A stretch of 64,000 nt of DNA from Shimia aestuarii (GCF_900114635.1 NZ_FOTQ01000005.1:228918-292917), one strand, 5' to 3'. Shown: positions 38,710 through 46,820, counted from the first letter of the stretch. Notes: generated from the sequence alone by a model not told the origin. Translations and numbers: made by a program.

Positions 38710-39369
38710 TCAGCCGTTGCGTTGACCGCGAGACAGGACGCGATTCATCTGGGCCGCGATTTGCCCCTGAGAACGCCGGAACCCCTCAACATCCGGCGTC
38801 GTGATGTTCATCACGACATTGACAGCCCTCCCGCCGCCTGCCTGAACACCGAGACGACCATCGGGACCCCTGCTCAGGGGCATGATCGCCTCGGGACCTG
38901 CCTCCCCCATCAGTCCAACGCCACCGCGCATCGGAAACGTGGTTGGGCCCGAAACGATCCCGCCCTTCGCGAAAGGCATTACACGCCCCTGAGCGAACCC
39001 GGCACCGTTGGCGAACGGAAGAAGGCCTTCAATCAGATTGCTGACTCCGCCCGCGATAACTCCGCCCAGCTGGTCTGTTACAGGTGTCAGCGCCGCTCGG
39101 TAGGTGGCATCGATCATCGACCCTGCGACGGTTTCGAGCGCATCCGACAACTTCATCCCGTCAAACACCAGGCCATCAAATGCCTTGCGCAAGCCGCGCC
39201 CGATGCCTTTTTCAAGGGTCGCCACGTCTTGTCCCGTCGCAGACAGGGCATCACGCATCCGCTTCAACTCCGTGTCGAACCCGGCGGCAACTGCCGTGGT
39301 CTGCCCAAGACTGACCTCAAGCGCATCGACCTGCGCCTCTAGTTCGTCCAATCCTTCAATTTCCGTCAT
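38710..39369 (-). CDS. GTA gp11, tail tape-measure protein
   Basis: 219 residues, short like the RcGTA tape measure, which fits the very short GTA tail. The N-terminal half is a predicted coiled coil (ELEAQVDALEVSLGQ), and the second half has the Gly/Ala-rich hydrophobic stretch and the phage-like GLMGEAGPEAIMPLSRG. It sets tail length and is thought to form a membrane channel on ejection. ATG 39369 has AAAGGGAA upstream and overlaps the gp10.1 end by 14 bases. Confidence 0.9.
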   Translation of the reverse strand: MTEIEGLDELEAQVDALEVSLGQTTAVAAGFDTELKRMRDALSATGQDVATLEKGIGRGLRKAFDGLVFDGMKLSDALETVAGSMIDATYRAALTPVTDQLGGVIAGGVSNLIEGLLPFANGAGFAQGRVMPFAKGGIVSGPTTFPMRGGVGLMGEAGPEAIMPLSRGPDGRLGVQAGGGRAVNVVMNITTPDVEGFRRSQGQIAAQMNRVLSRGQRNG

Positions 39370-39565
39370 CTCGAATTCCCTTTGCTTGATCGGGATAGGC
39401 ACTCAACAGCTTGTCGAGACCGCTTCTGTTCATCGGAGCCAGCCCACCTTCCTGCCCCAGCAAAAGCGCCAGCTCGGCTGGGGTGAGCGCCCAGAATTGT
39501 TCTGGGGGCATTCTCAGCCCCCCGAACGCGGCCCTCATGAGGCGGGGCCAGTCAAACCCGCTCAT
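39356..39565 (-). CDS. GTA gp10.1, tail assembly chaperone (rcc01693 family)
   Basis: 69 residues. DWPRLMRAAFGGLRMPPEQFWALTPAE, quoted by its ends DWPRLMRAAFGG and FWALTPAEL, is the mark of this small GTA family (TIGR02216-like). In lambda-like tails the chaperone region between major tail protein and tape measure often uses a frameshift; here the two chaperone-type proteins are separate genes. It overlaps gp10 by four bases and gp11 by ten or more. Confidence 0.88.
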   Translation of the reverse strand: MSGFDWPRLMRAAFGGLRMPPEQFWALTPAELALLLGQEGGLAPMNRSGLDKLLSAYPDQAKGIRDDGN

Positions 39566-39888
39566 GAAGACACTTCTCCCGGAACGACAAAGGCACGCGC
39601 GAGCAACTCGGCGGCGACTTTTGCCGCATGCAGCGCGCCCCCTTCAATGTCGACGCTCACCAAGGCATCCGCATGGCCGCGCCATCCGCCACCCCGAAGT
39701 CCCGCCAAGATCAGCGTCAGCACATCGCGAGAGGAAAACGCGCCGGTTTCGAACCGCTCGACCAGTTCGACAAGCGTTCCGCTTTTTAAGCCGTCTTCCA
39801 ATTCTGCCAACGCGCCCAACGTCAGCTTGAGTACATGCGGCCGACCATCGATAACGAGCTCGACCTCACCTGCCCACGGATTGGCCAT
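39562..39888 (-). CDS. GTA gp10, tail assembly chaperone (GTA-gp10 family)
   Basis: 108 residues, starting MANPWAGEVELVIDG and containing LKLTLGALAELEDGLKSGTL, the usual GTA TAC-1 pattern. It should guide tape measure and tail-tube assembly and be absent from the finished particle. ATG 39888 is chosen because it follows the gp9 stop at one base distance; a frame extension upstream into gp9 is not supported. Overlaps gp10.1 by four bases (ATGA). Confidence 0.88.
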   Translation of the reverse strand: MANPWAGEVELVIDGRPHVLKLTLGALAELEDGLKSGTLVELVERFETGAFSSRDVLTLILAGLRGGGWRGHADALVSVDIEGGALHAAKVAAELLARAFVVPGEVSS

Positions 39889-39889
39889 G

Positions 39890-40303
39890 TCAAAGCGCCA
39901 CGAACGTAAGCGCGCCAGCGGAAGCCAGCGAGAGTTCGTACGTGGCTTCGCCGTTATGCGTGCCCGAATACTCAACAGACGCAACCTGAAACGGGCCTTC
40001 CACGATCCCGAAATCGGGGATGATGACTTGAAAATCAGGTGTCTCACCATCAAAGAAAATCTGGCGTGCCCGTTCGTCCGTGCTGGCGTCCTTGAAAACA
40101 CCCGACCCGGAAATCGACGCCGATTTCACACCTGCGCCACTGAGCAGTTCTCGCCAGCCTCCCTGGCTCTCCAGCGAGGTCACGTCCACGCTTTCCGCGT
40201 TAAAGCTGATCCGGGTTGCCCGAAGCCCCGCAATCGTCTCGAACTGGCCGTCCCCGGTCAGATCCACTTTGATCAAAAGATCCTTGCCATTCTGTGCACC
40301 CAT
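39890..40303 (-). CDS. GTA gp9, major tail tube protein
   Basis: 137 residues, TP901-1 major-tail family: KDLLIKVDLTGDGQFETIAGLRATRISFN at the start (ends KDLLIKVD and RISFN), then ESVDVTSLESQGGWREL and SGSGVFKD. It stacks in rings to form the tail tube. ATG 40303 is preceded by GGAGG. Located between gp8 and gp10 as in all known GTAs of this type. Confidence 0.92.
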   Translation of the reverse strand: MGAQNGKDLLIKVDLTGDGQFETIAGLRATRISFNAESVDVTSLESQGGWRELLSGAGVKSASISGSGVFKDASTDERARQIFFDGETPDFQVIIPDFGIVEGPFQVASVEYSGTHNGEATYELSLASAGALTFVAL

Positions 40304-40316
40304 GATGCGCCTCCAT

Positions 40317-40736
40317 TTAAGAAATCAAATCGTCTTCCACGCGCGCGCGGAACTTCAGGTCGATGCGACGTAGCCCGGACACCGTGTCCCGTTTGGCCAC
40401 TGCCTTTTCGAATGTCATGAAAACCATCCTGCCCCGCGACAAGGTCAAGTCAGCGCGGTGCAGCACATCGCTGACTGCCGCAGCCGCCTGTTTTCCTTGG
40501 GAAAAGCCACCAGCACTGGAAAATACCGACACAATGAGCCGATGTTCGGCGCCATCTCCGTCCGCATCCGAGCGATCCAGCGTCGTTTCCGCCCCGAGAA
40601 TGACATAGGTATCGGGCGCAATCCCCTCTGGAAGCTCGTCATAGACGGCGCCCCCAATGAGCGAAGACAGCGCGACGTCCGTCGCCAAGGCCTGAAAAAC
40701 CGCGGTCTGAAGGGCCGCCGCAATTGCATAACTCAT
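40317..40736 (-). CDS. GTA gp8, tail terminator (DUF3168)
   Basis: 139 residues, DUF3168 type: AIAAALQTAVFQALATD, then LPEGIAPDTYVILGAETTL and ending with FRARVEDDL. It caps the tail tube and joins it to the neck. ATG 40736 overlaps the gp7 stop (ATGA); 18 more upstream codons lie inside gp7 and are not used. Confidence 0.9.
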   Translation of the reverse strand: MSYAIAAALQTAVFQALATDVALSSLIGGAVYDELPEGIAPDTYVILGAETTLDRSDADGDGAEHRLIVSVFSSAGGFSQGKQAAAAVSDVLHRADLTLSRGRMVFMTFEKAVAKRDTVSGLRRIDLKFRARVEDDLIS

Positions 40737-41071
40737 GCCACACGCTCCTCTTTGGCGTTGCAAACCAGATAGCGGCCGTCGGGATCCCACTCTGCGACGC
40801 TTTCGATACGGAACACGCGGGCTCCTTCGCGAAGGCGCTGTCCCGCCTCCGGGCGCGATGGCTGTCCTGAAGGGGCTGCCCGCACGAAAATGCGGTATCC
40901 CACGGTCGAAAAAGCAGTTTCAGCCGCGTTGCGCACACGCGCAGTCCGCACCTGCACATCGCCCCAGAGAACTCCTTCCTGCGTCCAGGCCTCCACGGTG
41001 CCGCCGGCGCCATCCGGAAGGCTGCTGCGTGTTTCCAGAGTGAGTTTCCGGCTCAGAGAAACCCGTTTCAT
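40733..41071 (-). CDS. GTA gp7, head-tail adaptor / stopper (phage head closure type)
   Basis: 112 residues: MKRVSLSRKLTLETRS at the start, TVEAWTQEGVLWGDVQ and FRIESVAEWDPDGRYLVC, typical of the SPP1 gp16-like head-closure family. It connects the gp6 ring to the tail terminator. Both ends overlap neighbours by four bases (ATGA), giving tight coupling from gp6 to gp8. Confidence 0.9.
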   Translation of the reverse strand: MKRVSLSRKLTLETRSSLPDGAGGTVEAWTQEGVLWGDVQVRTARVRNAAETAFSTVGYRIFVRAAPSGQPSRPEAGQRLREGARVFRIESVAEWDPDGRYLVCNAKEERVA

Positions 41072-41667
41072 AGCCCTGCCCCCATATGCATGCGCACGGG
41101 GCGATAGCGCTCCAGCAGGCTCGTCACTCCAAACGGCATGCAGCCACTCTGAAGCGAGGTCTCATGTCGGTATTCGTAGTAATGCGCCGCGAGCAGGAAA
41201 ACCGCTTGAGCGAGATCCGACGGTTGATCTCCCCATGCCGAACCAAACCCGGCAAAGAATACAATCGACACGCTTCCATCCATTGGAATGGTCGGCAGGC
41301 ACGTTCCAACAGGACGCAGTGTCGGCTGTTGAGCATCCTGCACCAAACGATAAGCACTTGGGGCAACCGTGACCGCGTCCCCTTGTCGATCGATCAACGC
41401 GACGCTTTCGATTGTAGACACCGGTGACACCGGAAGCCCCTGAGCCTGCGCAGTGCGCCACCCACTCAGCAGCCAGGAAAATCGTCTTGCAATCAGAACC
41501 TTTCCGGTACGCGCCTCCACAGCGCTCATTGCCGCCAGTAAAAAGCTTTCCAGAACGCTGTCCTGAAGGCTTTCATCGGAAAATCCACTGCCCAACCGCA
41601 GATGGGCCTTGAACTCATCGACCGGCAGGGCCGACGGCGGCACCGAGGTCTCTTCGACTAACATCAT
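41068..41667 (-). CDS. GTA gp6, head-tail connector
   Basis: 199 residues, phage gp6-like / phiE125 gp8 family: DEFKAHLRLGSGFSDESL at the N-terminus and DLAQAVFLLAAHYYEYR in the C-terminal helix. It forms the adaptor ring under the portal. The ATGATG at 41667/41664 has GGAG seven bases upstream. It is separated from gp5 by a 142-base structured gap, the largest in the tail half of the cluster. Confidence 0.88.
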   Translation of the reverse strand: MMLVEETSVPPSALPVDEFKAHLRLGSGFSDESLQDSVLESFLLAAMSAVEARTGKVLIARRFSWLLSGWRTAQAQGLPVSPVSTIESVALIDRQGDAVTVAPSAYRLVQDAQQPTLRPVGTCLPTIPMDGSVSIVFFAGFGSAWGDQPSDLAQAVFLLAAHYYEYRHETSLQSGCMPFGVTSLLERYRPVRMHMGAGL

Positions 41668-41701
41668 GGAAAACTCCAATAATCCACCCTCTCAACAGGC
41701 T

Positions 41702-41798
41702 GGGCGCGCGCCCTCACGTCGCTCGAACGGAGGGGAACGGCTAGACAACGCAAGATAACTGGCGCGCGCCCGAACAAAGGCGGTGTCCCGCCTTTGTT
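41702..41798 (-). other. Structured gap between capsid gene gp5 and gp6
   Basis: Right after the gp5 stop an 11-base perfect stem AACAAAGGCGG / CCGCCTTTGTT (41773-41798, four-base loop) is found, then GGCGCGCGCC at 41761-41770 and its near copy GGGCGCGCGCCC at 41702-41713. Both GC blocks are self-complementary and can also pair with each other. No T run follows the main stem on the minus strand, so a 3' stabiliser or processing site for capsid mRNA is more likely than a full terminator. Confidence 0.6.
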
Positions 41799-41809
41799 TC
41801 CTCGATCCG

Positions 41810-42991
41810 TTAGGAGACCGAGAACCGCAGAAGCTTGATCGCGGCAAAATCGCTCACATTGCCACCAATGCGCTTGGTCGCATAGAACAACACATGCGGC
41901 TTGGCGCTGAACGGATCCCGCAGCACCCGCAGGTCCGGGCGTTCGGCCACCGTGTAACCTGCGTTGAAGTCTCCAAAGGCGATCGCGTCGGCACCCGACG
42001 CAATGTCCGGCATGTCTTCCGCAATCAGCACCGGATAGCCCAGAAGGCGCGCCGGTTCACCGGCGGCAAGCCCATCCGACCACAGGAAGCGGCCGTCGCC
42101 ATCCTTGAGTTTGCGCACTGCGCCCGCCGTCTTGGAATTCATCACGAAGGTGCCGCTAGCGCGATACTGGGCCCCCAGCGCATAAACGAGGTCGATAATG
42201 GCATCTCCGCCATTGAAATCGCCATCCACACCCGTCGGGACATAACCGATGTTGCCCCAGGTCCAGACGTCATTGTCCACCGCCGCGTGGTTTAGAATAC
42301 CGGTCGGTTTGTCGACACCGTCACCATTGATGAATGCGGCCGCCTCGGCGCGAGCAAATTTGTCCGCAATGCGACCTGCAAGCCAGGCCTCGATGTCAAA
42401 TGCACTGTCATCCAGAAGACGCTGCGATGCCTTCGGCAGCGCACTGAGTTCGTGCAGCGGAATGGTGATCCGCTCGATGGTCGGCGTGCCTGTTTCACCC
42501 GTCGCCGAGGTTTCATCGGCCCAGCCAGCCCCCGCTTCTGTCGAGTCGATCAGAACATCAAACGATCCAGCCTCGACGTTGACCACATTCGCAATCGCAC
42601 GGATCGAAGCCGTGGCATTCAGCACCGACTTGATCGACTCTGCCGTCTGCGGGTCGACCAAGTATCCGCCGTCGCCATTCACCGCCGTCGACATCGACTT
42701 GCTGTCCAGCTCAAGGCCACGCAGCCCATCATCCTCGCCTGAACGCAGATAGGCGTTGAAAGCCTTCTGGTGCGGGGCGTCAAAATCGGTTGCCGCCGCC
42801 AGAACCGGGCGCGCTGCAACAAGAGATTTACGTTCAATCTTGGTCATTCGATCTTCCTGTTTCTTCAGTCGGTCATCAATTTCGCTAGAGAAGTCTTTGA
42901 AGTCGCTCATGAAACCCGCCACGGCAGACTTCACCTCGGCTACCGGAGACACATCTTCCCCGGCCCGAGCCTTCGTCTCGGTCTTACTCAT
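41810..42991 (-). CDS. GTA gp5, major capsid protein (HK97 fold)
   Basis: 393 residues. The first about 100 residues are a predicted coiled-coil delta domain (EIDDRLKKQEDRMTKIERK) that gp4 should remove; the rest is the HK97 core (STAVNGDGGYLVDPQTAESI, INGDGVDKPTGIL, LLGYPVLIAEDMPDI, FGDFNAGYTVAERPDL). It builds the small GTA head. ATG 42991 has GAGG upstream; the longer frame runs into gp4. The gene is flanked 3' by strong RNA structure. Confidence 0.95.
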   Translation of the reverse strand: MSKTETKARAGEDVSPVAEVKSAVAGFMSDFKDFSSEIDDRLKKQEDRMTKIERKSLVAARPVLAAATDFDAPHQKAFNAYLRSGEDDGLRGLELDSKSMSTAVNGDGGYLVDPQTAESIKSVLNATASIRAIANVVNVEAGSFDVLIDSTEAGAGWADETSATGETGTPTIERITIPLHELSALPKASQRLLDDSAFDIEAWLAGRIADKFARAEAAAFINGDGVDKPTGILNHAAVDNDVWTWGNIGYVPTGVDGDFNGGDAIIDLVYALGAQYRASGTFVMNSKTAGAVRKLKDGDGRFLWSDGLAAGEPARLLGYPVLIAEDMPDIASGADAIAFGDFNAGYTVAERPDLRVLRDPFSAKPHVLFYATKRIGGNVSDFAAIKLLRFSVS

Positions 42992-43022
42992 CCACAGATC
43001 CTCAGTTGAGTTTCTGCCGGCG

Positions 43023-43580
43023 CTAGAAGCGCGCCAGCTCCCGGCGGGCGCCCTGAATGGTCGCCGCCAATTCACGCAAAGCGGCATCCATGTCAGGGGC
43101 TTCCCCCTTGGCCGCCACCCGCGCACTGGGCAACATCGGGAATGTCACGAGCGACACTTCCCACAGCTCCAGTTCCTTCAAGAGCCGCTGGCCCTTGTCA
43201 TTTTTCGTGGCCTTCAACGTTCGATAGCCTATCGACAGCCCGTCGATCGCCCCTGCCCCGATCAGCTTGGCGGCCTCGCGTCCTTTATCCACATCGGTTA
43301 AGAGCCTCCCCTTGACCCAAAGTCCGCGCGCGTCTTCGCGCACTTCGTCCCAAATGCCGATTGGTTGGGCCGGATCGTGCTGCCACAACATCTTCACGCT
43401 GCGCCCTGACTTGCTTAGCGCCGCAAGTGAACTTGCATATGCGCCCTTCTGCACGATGTCACCGCCCTGATCCACGGACCCAAAAAGTGAGGCATAACCT
43501 TCGATCACGGTTCCGTCTTCTACGTTCAAGCCGTCCCCAAACCGCGCGAATTTGCGCTCCAGAACATTCGCGAATTCCAT
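43023..43580 (-). CDS. GTA gp4, prohead protease (HK97 type)
   Basis: 185 residues. EGYASLFGSVDQGGDIVQKGAY, shortened here to EGYASLFGS and GGDIVQKGAY, is the family start; His in LWQHDPAQPIG and Ser in IDGLSIGYRT are the catalytic pair of the U35 peptidase. It should trim the N-terminal part of gp5 during head maturation. ATG 43580 with AAAGGGG upstream is preferred; an ATG at 43595 would add five residues. Confidence 0.92.
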   Translation of the reverse strand: MEFANVLERKFARFGDGLNVEDGTVIEGYASLFGSVDQGGDIVQKGAYASSLAALSKSGRSVKMLWQHDPAQPIGIWDEVREDARGLWVKGRLLTDVDKGREAAKLIGAGAIDGLSIGYRTLKATKNDKGQRLLKELELWEVSLVTFPMLPSARVAAKGEAPDMDAALRELAATIQGARRELARF

Positions 43581-43602
43581 CCTAACCCCTTTCATTTGTT
43601 CC

Positions 43603-43830
43603 CTAGGGCACGGCACTCAATAGCGACTGAAACGCCTGCGCAAGGATCACACCGACCACCCCGTAGACAGTCAACCAAAGCCGTTTTTCCAACCGCTCCA
43701 TCAACGCCTCGATCTTGTCGAGTCGGCGGTTCAATCCGTCGAACTGCAATTTCGCCACCCGCTCATGCGCTTCCAGCCGCAACGCCGGGGCACAATCAAA
43801 TGTCTCGAACCCATATCGCTTTTCACCCAT
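43603..43830 (-). CDS. GTA gp3.5, head formation protein (rcc01685 family)
   Basis: 75 residues: MGEKRYGFETFDCAPALRL, a coiled-coil middle (LNRRLDKIEALMERLEKRL) and a C-terminal hydrophobic helix (about 53-72). The same small gene sits between portal and protease in R. capsulatus, where it is needed for head formation. ATG 43830 overlaps the portal stop by eight bases. It carries no catalytic motif. Confidence 0.85.
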   Translation of the reverse strand: MGEKRYGFETFDCAPALRLEAHERVAKLQFDGLNRRLDKIEALMERLEKRLWLTVYGVVGVILAQAFQSLLSAVP

Positions 43831-45004
43831 CCAAGTCCCCATCTGCCTCTGCGGGCAAACCAAGCAGGGCGCGCTTTTCCGCAACTGTCAGAAAGCCGGC
43901 ATTTGCCACCCGTGCCCATTGCGCATCCCGTTCGGCAGACAGCGCCGGCACCTGATCCAGGTCGGGCTTCAGCACGACACTCTCCCCAACAAAATCCGAC
44001 AACCATGCCCCAACTGCCGCTGTGACCCGCGTGGCCAGCGGCAGCACCGTCAACCGATAAAAGGCGCGGTTGGCTTCCTGGTAGTTTGCGTAAGTCGCGT
44101 CGCCCTGAATACCAAGCAGCATCGGAGGCACCCCAAACGCCAAAGCGATCTCGCGCGCTGCAGCTTCTTTGGTTTTCTGGAATTCCATATCGCTGGGTGA
44201 GAACCCCATTGGTTTCCAGTCCAACCCGCCTTCCAGCAGCATCGGTCGTCCCGCATTGCGCGCACCCTGATGGTGGCTCTCCATTTCACCCACCAGCCGG
44301 TCATATTGATCGGTGCTCAGGCTTCCCTGCCCATCATTGCCCTTGTAAACGATCGCGCCGGACGGACGTGCGGCATTGTCGAGCAGCGCTTTGGACCAGC
44401 GCGACGCACTGTTGTGCACATCAAGCGCCATTGCCGCAGCCTGCATAGGTGAAAACCCATAATGATCGTCCTGCGGGTGGAAGTTTTTGATATGGCAGAC
44501 CGGCGACATGCCACGCGCGTCAAAGCGGTGCTTGCGTACACCCACAGCATATTCATAAGCGACCGGCCAGCCATCCGCGCCCGGCACCACACTCATCCGA
44601 TCCGAGCGCAGTACGTGCAGTTCCAACGGTAGACCTTGATCGGCCCCAACCGCTTCAAGATATGCATTGCCGGACAGCAGAAGTTGCCCAAACAACGCCT
44701 CGAAAAGCTCTGCGCGGCCTTGGATTGCATTCGGCGACTGAATCAGTGACAGGATCGGATGCGTTTCGAACCTCTGCTGCGCATCCTGCAACACTAGCGG
44801 AAGCGCCGATGCGGCCTCGGCGATCAGCTTGACGGAACGATACCCGACCGGGTTTCCGGCAAACCCTGTCCGCGTCAGCGAAACGGTGTCGCGCGGGCTC
44901 CAGGCGACGCGCCCGGCGCTCTGCCAGGCCACGACGGGTCCGGTTGCGCTCGCCTTCTGCTCGGGCACGTCCTTGGTCCCCCGCCGCAAGAAATCAAATA
45001 CCAT
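43823..45004 (-). CDS. GTA gp3, portal protein (HK97 family)
   Basis: 393 residues. Portal-family landmarks: NPVGYRSVKLIAEAASALPL, HPILSLIQSPN, PQDDHYGFSPMQAAAMALD, and FGVPPMLLGIQGDATYANYQEANR, each seen in part. It forms the dodecameric DNA entry ring and docks the terminase. ATG 45004 has GGGAG nine bases upstream. Separated from gp2 by 144 bases that hold no convincing gene. Confidence 0.94.
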   Translation of the reverse strand: MVFDFLRRGTKDVPEQKASATGPVVAWQSAGRVAWSPRDTVSLTRTGFAGNPVGYRSVKLIAEAASALPLVLQDAQQRFETHPILSLIQSPNAIQGRAELFEALFGQLLLSGNAYLEAVGADQGLPLELHVLRSDRMSVVPGADGWPVAYEYAVGVRKHRFDARGMSPVCHIKNFHPQDDHYGFSPMQAAAMALDVHNSASRWSKALLDNAARPSGAIVYKGNDGQGSLSTDQYDRLVGEMESHHQGARNAGRPMLLEGGLDWKPMGFSPSDMEFQKTKEAAAREIALAFGVPPMLLGIQGDATYANYQEANRAFYRLTVLPLATRVTAAVGAWLSDFVGESVVLKPDLDQVPALSAERDAQWARVANAGFLTVAEKRALLGLPAEADGDLDG

Positions 45005-45120
45005 CGTCTGATGCTCCCAAGCTACCTGCGCCCCCGATTTCCAACTTGGAAACCCGCGCCAATTCCTGTGTCCGCCTTGGACTGGAAACGTTATCGCAGA
45101 GCGGTCTTAAGATGCGGCTT

Positions 45121-45138
45121 GGGCACCGCGCGGTGCCC
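45121..45138. other. Perfect palindrome in the gp2-gp3 gap
   Basis: GGGCACCGCGCGGTGCCC is an 18-base perfect palindrome, 11 bases after the gp2 stop, in the 144-base gap before gp3. In RNA it gives a strong seven-base stem with GCGC loop. No T run follows, so it is more likely a processing or stability element, or a protein site, than a terminator. Confidence 0.55.
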
Positions 45139-45148
45139 GTTGCCTCGA

Positions 45149-46558
45149 TCAAATCGCCCGAAAGCGGGGCGCACGCCAAGTGGCGGATGGCTCGATGATC
45201 AGTTCCGTCAAAGCCCAGACAAGAGCGTCCACCCGGTCGGGGCTTCCGCTACCTTCATACCCCTGCAAGGTCATGGCACACATCTGGTCTTCAAGCACAT
45301 TCAGCCCGCCCAGATGACTGACCCGGCCCAATTCGTAAAGCGCCGCCACCGGCTCGGCCCGCGCCGCCTTGCCACGCGATGCACGTACCGCCTTGAACGG
45401 GACAAGCGGGTCGATCTGCCGGATCACCGATTGTACAAGATCTCCGCCCTGATTGACCTCTGCAACCAGCTTGTCCGCCCCCCAACTTTCCATAGCTGCG
45501 ATCGCAACACTGGCCCAGCCTTCAGGGCTAGCCGCCCGCACGGTTGCATCCTCAAGAACAACCGCCTTCCAATCCTGAACCGGTCCCCGCATATTGGCCC
45601 CGACAACCACGATCCCGCATTCGTCGGACTTGGAATGCCCAGTCACGGGCGGGTCAACCGCCACAACAATCCGATCCAGCTCCGGTGCCTTCGCAAGCCT
45701 GTGGGCATCGATCATCTCGCGTTTCCACAAGGCGCCCTCAAGATCCTCCAGCAACACTCCGTCCAGTTCCTGTCGGCCAAGCTGCGTACCCTCGTAGCGC
45801 GCCCGAACCTCCTCTAGGAAGCTCTCGGCAAGATAGGCCCGGTTGGCCTCGGTAGGCGCCGTGGTCTGAACCGTACTTGTCACCTTAAGCAAATCCTTGA
45901 GCACCGACACGTTGCGCGGCGTCGTGGTCACGCATTGTTGCGGATGATCCCCAAGCCGCAGCCCGAACTGCAGCATGTCCCATGTCTCACGCCCGTTGCG
46001 CCACTTGGCGATCTCGTCCACCCACGCCGCATCAAACTGCGGGCCGCGCAACCCTTCCGGATCGTGGGCCGAGAACGCCTGTGCCACCGCCCCGTTTGGC
46101 CACACCAACCGCTTGCGCCCGGCTTCCCAAACGGGTTTCCGATCTGGCGGAGAGCAGGCCAGAATACCGCTTTCGCCAAAAATCATCACCTCACGGACCT
46201 GGTCGATTGTTTCCCCGACCAGAGCGACCCGGCGCGCGCGCCCAGCATCTTTTGGGCCTGATCCCTCGACCATGCTGCGCACCCATTCAGCACCCGCACG
46301 GGTCTTACCTGCTCCGCGCCCTCCAAGGATGACCCAGGTTTTCCAGTCACCTTCCGGCGGAAGCTGGTGCGGAAAAGCCCAGAAATCGAACAAAAAAGGG
46401 AGAGCCAGAAGCTCTCCCTCGGTCAGACTATCCAGGAACGCTGCCTGAACCTCGGCAGGTTCTGAGGCGATCCAATCGGCACCGTATCGAAGATCGTGCG
46501 GTGTCGAGATCGAGGGGGCAGGCCCTGCCCCGATCTGCTTTCGTTTTGTGGCGTTCAT
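45149..46558 (-). CDS. GTA gp2, terminase large subunit
   Basis: 469 residues. Walker A GGRGAGKTRAG (about 77-87), Walker B DAAWVDEIAKW with the catalytic Glu, and the RNaseH-like nuclease domain in the second half (IVVAVDPPVTGHSKSDECG, VAEVNQGGDLV). In GTAs it packages host DNA by headful without a specific pac site. ATG 46558 has GGAG 11 bases upstream. The first 131 bases overlap gp1 in another frame, and a terminator-like element lies within codons 47-56. Confidence 0.95.
   Translation of the reverse strand: MNATKRKQIGAGPAPSISTPHDLRYGADWIASEPAEVQAAFLDSLTEGELLALPFLFDFWAFPHQLPPEGDWKTWVILGGRGAGKTRAGAEWVRSMVEGSGPKDAGRARRVALVGETIDQVREVMIFGESGILACSPPDRKPVWEAGRKRLVWPNGAVAQAFSAHDPEGLRGPQFDAAWVDEIAKWRNGRETWDMLQFGLRLGDHPQQCVTTTPRNVSVLKDLLKVTSTVQTTAPTEANRAYLAESFLEEVRARYEGTQLGRQELDGVLLEDLEGALWKREMIDAHRLAKAPELDRIVVAVDPPVTGHSKSDECGIVVVGANMRGPVQDWKAVVLEDATVRAASPEGWASVAIAAMESWGADKLVAEVNQGGDLVQSVIRQIDPLVPFKAVRASRGKAARAEPVAALYELGRVSHLGGLNVLEDQMCAMTLQGYEGSGSPDRVDALVWALTELIIEPSATWRAPRFRAI
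46391..46418 (-). terminator. Intrinsic-terminator-like hairpin after gp1, inside the gp2 reading frame
   Basis: On the minus strand GGGAGAGC-TTCTG-GCTCTCCC is followed at once by TTTTTTG: an eight-base GC-rich perfect stem, five-base loop and six T. It begins nine bases after the gp1 stop codon. It lies in gp2 codons for EGELLALPFLF, using CTC CCT TTT TTG where GC-rich codons would be usual here. As it stands it should stop part of the transcripts after gp1 and before the rest of the GTA operon. Confidence 0.7.
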
Positions 46559-46769
46559 TCAGTCGGATCTCCGTTTCAATTGCCAGTCGGACACAGGCCC
46601 GTACCTGGGCCAGCAATCTCTGCATCTCATCGACAAGGGTATGCTCCTGCGACACTTCCACGCCGTGAAGATGTCGAAGTTGCGTCGCCATGTCGGACAG
46701 GGATTGCCGAAGACCACCGATTTGCCGGCTCAGGTCAATTGCGTCGTCAGGCGGAGTTTCTAAGGTCAT
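46428..46769 (-). CDS. GTA gp1, terminase small subunit
   Basis: 113 residues, no enzymatic motif. The long helical region with heptads (IDLSRQIGGLRQSLSDMATQ, then EHTLVDEMQRLLAQVRACVRLAIETE in parts) and position directly before gp2 match GTA gp1, which acts as the small terminase but has lost specific DNA recognition. ATG 46769 is taken because it gives the usual MTLETPPDD start; the ribosome site is weak. The last 43 codons overlap gp2 out of frame, an unusually long overlap, and the Arg/Cys-rich C-terminus reflects this double coding. Confidence 0.8.
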   Translation of the reverse strand: MTLETPPDDAIDLSRQIGGLRQSLSDMATQLRHLHGVEVSQEHTLVDEMQRLLAQVRACVRLAIETEIRLNERHKTKADRGRACPLDLDTARSSIRCRLDRLRTCRGSGSVPG

Positions 46770-46820
46770 ATGTGCTCGGTGCCTCTCATGCGCAGTCCAC
46801 CCCTCCGCACAAGCGACATG

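Noticed and set aside
45005..45148. Small gene between gp2 and gp3
   Set aside because: The only frame starts with TTG inside gp2, has no ribosome site and runs through the palindrome at 45121-45138.
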